Positions 1-6,438 of a stretch of 13,406 bases of DNA are shown piece by piece. Numbering within the stretch: position 1 is the stretch's first letter; every line of letters begins with the position of its first letter. Position numbers and translations under genes: made by a program. The notes beneath the pieces are model-generated. The model searched no databases, was not told the DNA's origin, and saw only the letters and a program-made list of their open reading frames with translations. This stretch comes from JAJAZB01 sp964244295. Its GTDB lineage: Bacteria > Bacteroidota > Bacteroidia > Cytophagales > Spirosomataceae. Where the stretch lies: NCBI GenBank assembly GCA_964244295.1, contig CAXTIG010000074.1, forward strand, positions 1 through 13,406, in the 5' to 3' direction.

Positions 1-12
1 GTCCTCAGGCAG

Positions 13-40
13 TTTGGTGGAAAATACACGATTACTTTTG
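13..40 (+). promoter_or_regulatory. candidate Bacteroidota-type promoter
   Basis: TACTTTTG at 33-40 fits the TAnnTTTG -7 element of Bacteroidota sigma-A promoters. A TTTG at 13-16 could be the -33 element, but the 16 nt spacer is a little short. It would start a transcript around 45-50, ahead of the permease gene. The call is motif-based only, and the upstream operon is not visible. Confidence 0.3.
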
Positions 41-66
41 CTTGACCCCTTAAAAAATAATTAAAC

Positions 67-97
67 GTTGAACATTGAAAATTGAGCATTGAACATT
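67..97. repeat. period-7 degenerate tandem array, single arm
   Basis: Four heptamers follow each other without indels: GTTGAAC, ATTGAAA, ATTGAGC, ATTGAAC, then ATT. No complementary array is visible nearby, so this is a lone arm or its partner lies outside the window. The words match those of the inverted array at 11723-11797. A TTG-initiated extension of the permease frame runs into the array, but the ATG at 119 is the better start. Confidence 0.75.
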
Positions 98-118
98 ACA
101 AAATTTCATCCCCCTTCC

Positions 119-1474
119 ATGCTCCTCTCCCGCCTTCTCTTCAACTTCCGCATCGGCCTCGATGCGTTGGTAGCCAACCGCTTCCGGGCTTTGCTCACCT
201 CGCTGGGGATTATCTTCGGCGTGGCCGCCGTGATTGCCATGCTGGCCATCGGTTCGGGGGCCGAGCGTGAAATTCTGGAACAAATCAAGCAGGTCGGTTC
301 CAACAACATCATCGTGAAAGCGAAGGTGGACGACCCCGACAAAAAACTCGACGAGGATTTAAAAACTGGCACCAAGGGCCAGGAAAAACGCTTTTCGCCC
401 GGCCTCACCCTCCTCGACGCCGAGAACATCGCCGCCACGATTCCGGCGGTTCATTTCGTCAGTCCCGAAATTGAAATCGAAGCCCTGTTTCTGCGCAACG
501 GCATCAAAAACGGTGGCAAGCTCATCGGCGTCACCAACCACTACTTCGACGTGGCGGGCATCGACGTGGCCGAGGGCAACCGCTTCAGCGCCGGTCAACT
601 GGCTAACGCCGAGGCCGTTTGCCTGATTGGGCGGAACGTGAAGGCCCGGTTTTTCCCCGATGCCAATCCCGTCGGGCAGTCGCTCAAGTGCGGCAACACC
701 TGGCTCACCGTGGTGGGCGTGCTCGAAGGCCGGGCCATTTCGGAGGCTTCGATGCAGAAACTTTCCATCCGCAACCTCAACGTGGACGTGTACATTCCGG
801 TGAAAACCGCCCTGCTGCGCTACAAAAACCGCTCGCGCGTGACGGTGGAAGACATCAAAAACGCCACCCAGCGCAACTTTTCCGGCAACGACGATTCCAA
901 GGCAAAAAAAGCTCCGCTCAACTACCACCAACTCGACCGGCTGGTGGTCAACCTGACCGCCAGCGACGCCATCGAACCCGCCACCGAACTCATCCAGAAA
1001 ATCCTGGCCCGCCGCCACAACGAGGTGCCCGACTACGAAGTGGTGGTGCCCGAGTTGCTGCTCAAGCAGGAACAGCGCACCCGCAGTTTGTTCAACGTGG
1101 TGCTGGCCGTGATTGCGAGCATTTCGCTGCTGGTGGGCGGCATCGGCATCATGAACATCATGCTGGCCTCGGTGCTCGAACGGATCAAGGAAATCGGCCT
1201 GCGGCTTTCGCTCGGCGCGCGCAAGTCCGACATCGTGTTGCAGTTCGTGTCGGAGGCCGTCACCATCTCCATTTCGGGCGGGTTGATTGGCATTGCGCTG
1301 GGGGTGCTCATCAGTTTTTCGATTCAAAAACTGGCGGACATTCAAACGATTATTTCGCCGCTGTCGGTGGTGGTGTCGTTTGCGGTGTCGGTCACGGTGG
1401 GGCTGGTGTTCGGCATTTACCCCGCCCGCCGCGCCTCCGAGCAAGACCCGATTGAGTCGTTGCGGCATGAGTAG
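119..1474 (+). CDS. MacB/FtsX-family ABC transporter permease
   Basis: This 451-residue inner membrane protein has MacB-type permease architecture. One N-terminal membrane helix (about residues 26-46, after the RFRALLTSLGIIFGV segment) is followed by a large periplasmic MacB_PCD-like domain. Three C-terminal helices (about 325-350, 377-400 and 411-435) form the FtsX domain, including GGIGIMNIML, KEIGLRLSLGAR and the terminal YPARRAS..DPIESLR motif typical of the family. Such permeases pair with a LolD/MacB-type ATPase and an HlyD-like adaptor, exporting substrates or moving lipoproteins. Here the next gene is a TolC-type outer membrane channel, so an efflux role is likely. The ATPase and adaptor are not in the window and may lie upstream. 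I chose the ATG at 119, since an in-frame TTG at 89 lies within a repeat. The substrate is unknown. Confidence 0.92.
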   Translation: MLLSRLLFNFRIGLDALVANRFRALLTSLGIIFGVAAVIAMLAIGSGAEREILEQIKQVGSNNIIVKAKVDDPDKKLDEDLKTGTKGQEKRFSPGLTLLDAENIAATIPAVHFVSPEIEIEALFLRNGIKNGGKLIGVTNHYFDVAGIDVAEGNRFSAGQLANAEAVCLIGRNVKARFFPDANPVGQSLKCGNTWLTVVGVLEGRAISEASMQKLSIRNLNVDVYIPVKTALLRYKNRSRVTVEDIKNATQRNFSGNDDSKAKKAPLNYHQLDRLVVNLTASDAIEPATELIQKILARRHNEVPDYEVVVPELLLKQEQRTRSLFNVVLAVIASISLLVGGIGIMNIMLASVLERIKEIGLRLSLGARKSDIVLQFVSEAVTISISGGLIGIALGVLISFSIQKLADIQTIISPLSVVVSFAVSVTVGLVFGIYPARRASEQDPIESLRHE

Positions 1475-1489
1475 AAAAACGGCATCGTA

Positions 1490-1572
1490 GCACCCCACCC
1501 AACCCTCCCCTGCTGGGAGGGCTTTTCTCGCCGGATTTAGCCCTCCCAGCAGGGGAGGGTTGGGTGGGGTGC
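1490..1572. repeat. perfect 33-bp inverted repeat filling the permease-tolC gap
   Basis: The arms 1490-1522 and 1540-1572 are exactly complementary over 33 bp around a 17-nt loop. They begin 15 nt after the permease stop codon. The arms are strand-biased (CCCACCCAACCCTCCCC on the left), and no T-run follows directly, so this is not a standard intrinsic terminator. It could act as an mRNA 3' stabiliser between two genes of one operon or as a cruciform. Function is not known. Confidence 0.93.
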
Positions 1573-1624
1573 TGCGCGATAGAATGACAACTCGCTGATT
1601 TTCAGGAGCGAACAAGTTTACCTA

Positions 1625-3070
1625 ATGAAACACCTCCTCTCCCCCCTCCTCCTCCTCGCCTTTTCCGCCCAATCCCAAACCACGATTACCCTCGACGAGG
1701 CCATCCGGTTGGGCAAGGAAAACAGCCCGGTGGCCCGGTACATCGCGGCCAATTTTGAAAGCAACCGTTGGCAAAACGTGGCCACGCAGGCCCTGCGCAA
1801 GCCGCAAATCGTGCTCGACGGCAACACGCCCGGCTACTCCCGGCAAATCGTGCGCGTGGAGCAGCCCGACGGCAGTTTTTTGTTCCGCTCGGTCAGCCAG
1901 GCGTTTTCGAGCCTGACGCTTTCGCTCGAACAGCCCATCATTGCTACGGGCGGCACGCTCTCGCTCAACACGGCCCTGAGTCGGCAGGATTTATTCGACT
2001 CGCCCGCCCAGTTTTTGCCCTGGCAGAGTGCCCCGATTTTCCTGGGTTTTCGCCAGCCACTCGGGCAGTTCAACCTTACCAAGTGGCGGTTCAAGCAGCA
2101 ACAACTCGCCTTCGCGCAGGCCACGCAGCAGCAACTGGAACAACTGGAGGCGCTTTCGCTGGACGTGACCCAACGGTTTTTCAACCTGTACCTCGGCCAG
2201 CTTCAACTCCGCAACGCCGAACTCAACCGCGCCAGCAACGACACGATTTACCGCGTGGCGAAAGGTCGGTATGGGTTGGGAAAAATTGCCGAAAACGACC
2301 TGCTGCAAGTCGAACTGAGTTTTACCAACGCCCGCAACGCCGTGGAGCAGCAAAAACTGGCCATCCAGGTGGCCGAGCGGGAGTTGCAAAACCTGACGGG
2401 GCCGGTGGGCGGCGGCACGGGCTTCGGGGTGCGGCCCCCGGCCAGCGTACCCGCCGCCGATCCGGACGTAGAAAAAGCCCTCGCCGAAGCGAAAGCCAAC
2501 CGGAGCGATTACCTGAGTTTTGCGGTGCTGGAAGCCGAGGCCCAGCGCAACGTGAAGGAAGCCGAAGCCGCCCGGCGCATCAACGGCCAGCTTGCGCTCA
2601 GTTACGGGCTGAACCAGGCCGCGCCCAGTTTGCCCGATGCGTACAAAAACCCGCTCAACGCCCAGTTTGCCAACGTGAGTTTTACGCTGCCCATCGCCAC
2701 CTTCGGGCGCAACAAGGCCAACTACGAAGCCGCCCGCTTCGGCCTCGAAGCCCAGCAACGCCAGAATGAGGCGGCCCGAAATAGCCTGGAAATTGCGGTG
2801 TACAACGCCGTGCTGGAGTTGAAGCAACTGCGCACGAGTCTGCTCATTTCGGCCAAATCGGACACCATCGCCCAGAAGCGGTTTGAGGTGGCCAAAAACC
2901 GCTACGGCGTCGGGAAAGTGGACATCACCAACCTGCTCATTGCCCAGCAGGACAAAGACGCCGCCCTGCTGGCCTACATCCGCACCTTGCAACAGTACTG
3001 GACGGCCCACTACACCCTCCGCCGCTTGACGCTGTACGATTTTGAGGCGGGAAGGAAGATTGGGCGGTGA
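1625..3070 (+). CDS. TolC-family outer membrane efflux protein
   Basis: This 481-residue protein begins with a signal peptide (MKHLLSPLLLLAFSA, likely cut near residue 15) followed by ITLDEAIRLGKENSP, the usual start of an outer membrane efflux (OEP) protein. Long Gln/Ala-rich helices and two internally related segments are visible: RVAKGRYGLGKIAENDLL near residue 210 and FEVAKNRYGVGKVDITNLL near residue 420. This is the tandem OEP duplication that builds a trimeric beta-barrel plus alpha-barrel tunnel. Length fits the family (about 420-490). It follows the permease by 150 nt on the same strand, so it probably provides the outer membrane exit for that transporter. A perfect inverted repeat separates the two genes. 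The substrate cannot be read from sequence. Confidence 0.94.
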   Translation: MKHLLSPLLLLAFSAQSQTTITLDEAIRLGKENSPVARYIAANFESNRWQNVATQALRKPQIVLDGNTPGYSRQIVRVEQPDGSFLFRSVSQAFSSLTLSLEQPIIATGGTLSLNTALSRQDLFDSPAQFLPWQSAPIFLGFRQPLGQFNLTKWRFKQQQLAFAQATQQQLEQLEALSLDVTQRFFNLYLGQLQLRNAELNRASNDTIYRVAKGRYGLGKIAENDLLQVELSFTNARNAVEQQKLAIQVAERELQNLTGPVGGGTGFGVRPPASVPAADPDVEKALAEAKANRSDYLSFAVLEAEAQRNVKEAEAARRINGQLALSYGLNQAAPSLPDAYKNPLNAQFANVSFTLPIATFGRNKANYEAARFGLEAQQRQNEAARNSLEIAVYNAVLELKQLRTSLLISAKSDTIAQKRFEVAKNRYGVGKVDITNLLIAQQDKDAALLAYIRTLQQYWTAHYTLRRLTLYDFEAGRKIGR

Positions 3071-3107
3071 GGAGTTTTGGGGTTTGATAATGAAGATGTT
3101 TAGGGTC

Positions 3108-3219
3108 TTTTTTTAAGTATGGGGTCACCCTGAGCGGAGTCGAGAGGCGTGCGGCAGGTCAGCGTCTGCCCACCGCACGCCCTTCGACTCCGCTCAGGGT
3201 GACCCCGTACTTAAAAAAA
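3108..3219. repeat. 47-bp imperfect inverted repeat downstream of the tolC-like gene
   Basis: The arms 3108-3154 and 3173-3219 pair over 47 bp with three mismatches and an 18-nt loop. The outer ends are T7 on the left and A-run on the right, so each strand ends in a U-tract after the stem. The arm core contains GTCACCCTGAGCGGAGTCGA. The GTCAyCCT word recurs in the hairpin at 6396-6427. Given the position after the TolC stop and before the minus-strand small ORF, it may double as a bidirectional terminator. Confidence 0.9.
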
Positions 3220-3248
3220 AGCCAGCCCTCGATTCGGACTGGCTTTTC
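3213..3248 (-). terminator. intrinsic terminator of the minus-strand small ORF
   Basis: On the minus strand AAAAGCCAG (3247-3239) pairs with CTGGCTTTT (3225-3217), with further CC/GG pairing inside, followed by a run of eight T. It starts right after the TAA of the small ORF at 3249. On the plus strand the same stem is followed only by TTTTCTT, so termination there would be weaker. The A-run overlaps the outer end of the 47-bp inverted repeat. Confidence 0.75.
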
Positions 3249-3359
3249 TTACCGGAACCGGAGCCGCGAGGCGCGGGGACCGGATAGGGGTGCCCAGCCG
3301 CCTACTTCGATGAGGCGTGGACGGGGCGGGCGAACGGTGCGGAGTGAGTTGAATTTCAT
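3249..3359 (-). CDS. 36-codon small basic protein or leader peptide
   Basis: An ATG at 3359 opens a 36-codon frame ending in TAA at 3249. The peptide starts MKFNSLRTVRPPRPR, has LIEVGGWAP in the middle and ends SRLRFR. It holds about nine Arg, has no Cys, and lacks a hydrophobic segment, so it should be soluble and nucleic-acid friendly. Support for a real gene: an A-rich stretch just before the ATG (AAAAATAAGACC, usual for Bacteroidota initiation), a stop followed at once by a strong terminator, and an upstream CAACTTTGC promoter-like box. It is convergent with the TolC-like gene and divergent from coaX, and no gene follows it on its own strand, which argues against a simple attenuator leader. 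I do not recognise the family. Alternatively the transcript is a small RNA and the frame is chance. Confidence 0.5.
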   Translation of the reverse strand: MKFNSLRTVRPPRPRLIEVGGWAPLSGPRASRLRFR

Positions 3360-3425
3360 GGTCTTATTTTTCTGAGCGTTGTGTTTGAGAATTGATTTCT
3401 ATTGCTTTCCTGCTGGATTGCGTTG

Positions 3426-3433
3426 CAAAGTTG
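3426..3433 (-). promoter_or_regulatory. candidate -7 box for the small ORF transcript
   Basis: Read on the minus strand this is CAACTTTG, followed by C, one base from the TAnnTTTG consensus. It lies about 65 nt upstream of the small ORF start. A TTG at the -33 position would be 26 nt away, longer than usual, so the call is weak. Confidence 0.3.
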
Positions 3434-3477
3434 GGGCAGTCCGGCGGGCTGGGAAAGTACAAGCCCCTGAATTGACT

Positions 3478-3517
3478 TATTTTGCGGGTGAAGCGTCAGA
3501 AATGCCCCACTGACGCT
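3478..3517 (+). promoter_or_regulatory. candidate coaX promoter box and 5' leader hairpin
   Basis: TATTTTG at 3478-3484 is a near match to the TAnnTTTG element (one base short in the spacer). It is followed by an 8-bp hairpin, AGCGTCAG at 3492-3499 with CTGACGCT at 3510-3517 and a 10-nt loop, which would sit at the start of the coaX leader. The region 3360-3553 otherwise holds only this and the small ORF's upstream region. Confidence 0.3.
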
Positions 3518-3553
3518 GAAACCAGCTCACACGAATTGCACCATTCCCAGACC

Positions 3554-4279
3554 ATGAACCTGTGCATCGACCTCGGCAATACCTTTGCCAAGACCGGTCT
3601 TTTTCGGGAAAATGACTTGCTCGAAACCCGTTGGCGACTGACTTTCGAGGAACTGACCGACTACGTGGCTTCGGTACGTCCGGCGCGGCTGATGCTTTCC
3701 TCAACGAGCCGGACGGAGGGAGAACTGAGGACGATTTTCTCGAAATTTACCGACGAAATTCACCTGCTCGGCCCGCTCACGCCCGTTCCCCTCACCAAAG
3801 CCTACGACACGCCCCTCACCCTGGGCGCCGACCGCGTGGCCGCCGCCGTGGGGGCGCGTTTTCTTCGACCAATCGACGATTGCCTCGTCATCGATCTGGG
3901 CACCTGCATTACCTACGACTTCGTCACGCGGCAGGACGTTTTTCTGGGCGGGCTGATTTCTCCCGGCCTGCGAATGCGATTCCGCGCCATGCATTCGTTT
4001 ACCCAACGGCTACCGGAAGTGGAGGCCGACGGGATCATCCCTCCGCTCGTCGGCAAGAACACCCGCCACGCCATGCAGAGCGGAGTGATGAACGGGTTAG
4101 TCGCCGAATTGAATGGGATTGTCGCCCAATACCGTAAGTTATTTCCTGATTTTCAAACGCTTACCTGCGGCGGCGATGCCTCTTTCTTTGAATCCAGCTT
4201 CCAAACGCCGATATTTGTTCTCCCCGAATTGGTCTTAATCGGTCTCAACCGAATTCTTCAACATAATGCCCAGCTTTAA
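3554..4279 (+). CDS. coaX: type III pantothenate kinase
   Basis: This 241-residue enzyme phosphorylates pantothenate with ATP, the first step of coenzyme A synthesis in the cytoplasm. Type III kinases belong to the ASKHA fold. The N-terminal phosphate-binding motif IDLGNTFAK is at residues 5-13, the GADR motif with the presumed catalytic Asp93 is at 91-94, the second phosphate motif IDLGTCITYD is at 113-122 and GGLISPGL at 132-139. Length is close to the usual 240-260. The start at 3554 puts MNLCIDLGNT at the N terminus as in the family; the frame is open upstream to 3482 but lacks an ATG. Its 3' end overlaps the next gene by 14 nt, so the two are translationally linked. In Bacteroidota coaX commonly precedes an outer membrane protein gene and lptC, as here. 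Confidence 0.95.
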   Translation: MNLCIDLGNTFAKTGLFRENDLLETRWRLTFEELTDYVASVRPARLMLSSTSRTEGELRTIFSKFTDEIHLLGPLTPVPLTKAYDTPLTLGADRVAAAVGARFLRPIDDCLVIDLGTCITYDFVTRQDVFLGGLISPGLRMRFRAMHSFTQRLPEVEADGIIPPLVGKNTRHAMQSGVMNGLVAELNGIVAQYRKLFPDFQTLTCGGDASFFESSFQTPIFVLPELVLIGLNRILQHNAQL

Positions 4280-5600
4280 AAGCCGTCTTCAGTCGTTCGT
4301 CGTCAGTCGTCAGATTCTCCGTTTCGGTTTACTGATTTTTAGTCTCCATTCTCCATTTTCCATTCTCCATTCCGTTGGTCAGGGCATCGGCAACTCGCCG
4401 TATTCGACCCTCGGCGTGGGCGAGACCTTCACGGGTGGCTTTGCTCCGAATCAGATGATGGGCGGCGCGGGCGTGGCGGCTTCCAATGGCATTTACGTCA
4501 ACAACCTCAACCCGGCCCTGCTGGCCCGCAACCGCAACGTCACCTTCGAGGTGGGCGTGCTGGGCCAGCTCAAGCGCCTCGACGACGGGCGGCAAAAGCA
4601 GCAATCCGCCGGGGGAAACCTCAACTACCTTACCCTGGCCACGCCCATCAACCGGCGCTGGACGGCCAGCATCGGCCTGCGCCCGTACAGCTACGTCGAC
4701 TACGAAGTGCGCGACACCCGCGCCGTACCCGGCTCAATTTACTACGCCGACTACACCTACACGGGCAAGGGTGGGCTAAACGCCGTGACGCTCACCAACG
4801 GCTTTCAAATCGGCAAAAGCCTGTACGCCGGGTTGGGGGTCAGTTACCTGTTCGGGGGAATCGACCGGGAGTCGGTGGCGCGGCTGCGGTTGTACGAGGA
4901 AGATTATTTCGTCACGCTCCGCAATCGAATCAACCACCACGATTTTCTGACCAAAGCAGGCCTGGCCTGGCGGCAAAAACTGAGCGACAAGCGCTTTGTG
5001 AGCATCGCCGGAACCGTCGACTTCGGCACCAAGCTGAAGGCCGATCAACTGCGTTCGTACGAAACGCTGAACGATACCGGCCTGCCCATTCCGGGCGCAC
5101 TGGCCGATACGGTCAACCTCGACACGAGAGGTTTTCTGCAAATGGCCCCGGCGTACCGCCTCGGAATTAGTTTTGAAAACCCCTACAAACTCACCCTGAG
5201 CGCCGATGTGGCCTACCAGCAATGGTCGAAATACCGGGGTTTTGGCAACACCACCAACGGGAGCGAAAAACTCGGCGACAGCTACACCATCTCGGTCGGG
5301 GCGGAGTACACGCCCAACATCCTGGCCGCGACGGGTTTCTTCAAGCGGGTGCCCTACCGGGTGGGCTTTAACTACGGCCGTACGCCCTACTTCGTCAACG
5401 GCAAGCAGCCCACCGAGTGGAACGCCACGGCGGGGCTGTCGATCCCAATGGGCCGGGGCGGACTTTCCGACCTCAACCTGGGCTTCAGCTACGGCGAGCG
5501 CGGCACGGCGGGCGGGGGCCTCATCCGCGAACAGTACGGGCGCGTGGTGCTGGGTGTGACGCTCAACGACCGCTGGTTCCAGCGGTTGGTGATTGATTGA
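4266..5600 (+). CDS. outer membrane beta-barrel protein between coaX and lptC
   Basis: This 444-residue protein has an N-terminal export signal, with a hydrophobic stretch around residues 19-37 and likely cleavage near GQG at 38-40. The mature part starts GIGNSPYSTLGVGE and continues with alternating polar/aromatic strands and many Gly/Asn/Tyr turns, ending in a strand-like VVLGVTLNDRWF. That is the pattern of the FadL/PorV-like beta-barrels found next to coaX in Bacteroidota. No enzymatic motif is visible, and the exact function is unknown. The ATG at 4266 overlaps coaX by 14 nt. Oddly, residues 9-36, nearly the whole signal peptide, are encoded by a low-complexity array with 7-nt words (4290-4373). 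The ancestral signal sequence may have been replaced or extended by repeat DNA. Confidence 0.82.
   Translation: MPSFKSRLQSFVVSRQILRFGLLIFSLHSPFSILHSVGQGIGNSPYSTLGVGETFTGGFAPNQMMGGAGVAASNGIYVNNLNPALLARNRNVTFEVGVLGQLKRLDDGRQKQQSAGGNLNYLTLATPINRRWTASIGLRPYSYVDYEVRDTRAVPGSIYYADYTYTGKGGLNAVTLTNGFQIGKSLYAGLGVSYLFGGIDRESVARLRLYEEDYFVTLRNRINHHDFLTKAGLAWRQKLSDKRFVSIAGTVDFGTKLKADQLRSYETLNDTGLPIPGALADTVNLDTRGFLQMAPAYRLGISFENPYKLTLSADVAYQQWSKYRGFGNTTNGSEKLGDSYTISVGAEYTPNILAATGFFKRVPYRVGFNYGRTPYFVNGKQPTEWNATAGLSIPMGRGGLSDLNLGFSYGERGTAGGGLIREQYGRVVLGVTLNDRWFQRLVID
4290..4373. repeat. period-7 word arrays inside the signal-peptide coding region
   Basis: Two word blocks are clear: CAGTCGT, TCGTCGT, CAGTCGT, CAG at 4290-4313, and TCTCCAT, TCTCCAT, TTTCCAT, TCTCCAT, TCC at 4343-4373. 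They are in the same 7-nt register, and the 84 nt between the outer edges equal 12 units, although the middle units are not clearly related. No complementary partner array is seen nearby. The array codes for residues 9-36 of the outer membrane protein. Confidence 0.75.
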
Positions 5601-5609
5601 TTTTTTTTT

Positions 5610-5890
5610 GAGAAAGGAAAATGGGGGAAAAGGAGAAAGTGGGAACGCTTTTTTTCTTTTCCCCTTTTTTGAGTTTTTACGACGTAGGCGGGCGGGGATC
5701 GTACAATTTCCCGCAGATTTCGCAGATTCACGCAGAAATGCCTCTGCGTGAATCTGCGAAATCTGCGGGAAATTCACCGACCGTTTAATTTGAAAAGTCA
5801 CCACGTTCCCATCCGCATGAATTCGCAACGAACCCGCCGCCGAACCTGGCTCTTTCTCCTTTTTCCCTTCTCCTTTTTCCTTCTCCTTTC
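5610..5890. repeat. outer purine/pyrimidine array pair around the 32-bp inverted repeat
   Basis: The purine-rich stretch 5610-5639 (GAGAAAGG, GGGGAAAAGGAGAAAG) is roughly complementary to the pyrimidine array 5853-5890 (units TTTCTCC, TTTTTCC, CTTCTCC, TTTTTC, CTTCTCC). The left part starts 10 nt after the outer membrane protein stop. The right part lies within the lptC reading frame and encodes its signal peptide. Pairing is imperfect, and the composition alone favours some complementarity. Confidence 0.5.
5705..5774. repeat. perfect 32-bp inverted repeat upstream of lptC
   Basis: The arms 5705-5736 and 5743-5774 are exactly complementary with a 6-nt loop. The arms themselves carry a degenerate 9-nt word (CCGCAGATT, TCGCAGATT, CACGCAGA). 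The element ends 42 nt before the lptC ATG and sits inside a same-strand gene pair, with no T-run after it, so it does not look like a normal terminator. Confidence 0.95.
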
Positions 5891-6371
5891 CTGCAAAGAA
5901 GAAAAAATCCGCACGAGCGAAGAGTACAATGGCCCCGTCACGGAACTCGACAACATCGTGATGCTCTACAGCGACTCGGCCCGGCTGGTGATTAAAATGA
6001 CTACGCCCAAACGCCTGGAGATGGCCAACGGCGAGCAGATTTTCCCGAAGGAAGTCAACTTATTTTTCTACGATCGGACCGGTCGCGAAACCAGCACGCT
6101 CCGCTCCGACTCAGGGCGGTATTACCCAGTGCAAAACCTGTTTAAGGTGAAAGGCAACGTGGTCGTGAACCAGAAGGTGAAAAACGAAATCCTGAAAACC
6201 GACGAACTGACCTGGGAGCGGGATACGAAGAAAATTTTCACCGCCAAACCCGTCACCATCACTACCCCCACCCAGCAAATTAAGGGCCTCGGCCTCGACA
6301 CCGATCAGAACTTTATGAACTACAAAATGCGTAAGGTAACGGGATCGGTGAGGGTGCAGAATTTGCCGTAA
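5817..6371 (+). CDS. lptC: LptC-like lipoprotein of LPS export
   Basis: This 184-residue protein matches the LptC/YrbK family, which forms the periplasmic bridge taking lipopolysaccharide from the LptBFG transporter to LptA. A basic N terminus (RTRRR, residues 5-9) precedes a hydrophobic run ending in LLSC, a lipobox with Cys26, so this version is predicted to be a lipoprotein, as is common in Bacteroidota. The body shows OstA/LptA-type beta-jellyroll repeats: MLYSDSARLVIKMTTPK, GEQIFPKEVNLFFYD, RSDSGRYY, LFKVKGNVVV, LKTDELTWE and the VTGSVRV end. I took the ATG at 5817; in-frame upstream codons lie inside the perfect inverted repeat. Its signal peptide is encoded by a pyrimidine-rich word array (5853-5890). 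A terminator for it lies inside the convergent cytochrome gene. Confidence 0.85.
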   Translation: MNSQRTRRRTWLFLLFPFSFFLLLSCKEEKIRTSEEYNGPVTELDNIVMLYSDSARLVIKMTTPKRLEMANGEQIFPKEVNLFFYDRTGRETSTLRSDSGRYYPVQNLFKVKGNVVVNQKVKNEILKTDELTWERDTKKIFTAKPVTITTPTQQIKGLGLDTDQNFMNYKMRKVTGSVRVQNLP

Positions 6372-6395
6372 CGCCTCGTTGGTCGCTCCATGTAG

Positions 6396-6427
6396 GCTGT
6401 CATCCTTAGCAAGCTCAGGATGACAGC
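6396..6427. repeat. 11-bp perfect hairpin between lptC and the cytochrome gene
   Basis: GCTGTCATCCT at 6396-6406 pairs with AGGATGACAGC at 6417-6427. After one mismatch, AGC/GCT continue inside the loop. It lies in the 67-nt convergent gap, 24 nt after the lptC stop and 11 nt from the cytochrome stop. Its arm word resembles the GTCACCCTGAGC of the 3108-3219 repeat. It may help end both transcripts, though there is no T-run. Confidence 0.8.
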
Positions 6428-6438
6428 ATAGTTTATAC

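Noticed and set aside
359..1615. Long minus-strand frame opposite the permease
   Set aside because: His/Gln-rich translation typical of an antisense shadow of a GC-rich gene; the plus-strand frame has clear MacB/FtsX motifs.
1991..3010. Long minus-strand frame opposite the TolC-like gene
   Set aside because: Shadow frame; no domain, and the plus-strand protein has signal peptide and OEP repeats.
5601..5609. T9 run after the outer membrane protein gene as a terminator
   Set aside because: No stable GC-rich stem precedes it; the sequence before it is the coding end of the gene.
4776..5828. Minus-strand 350-codon frame over the outer membrane protein end and the inverted repeat
   Set aside because: It reads through the perfect inverted repeat and low-complexity DNA and has no recognisable domain; shadow of the plus-strand gene.
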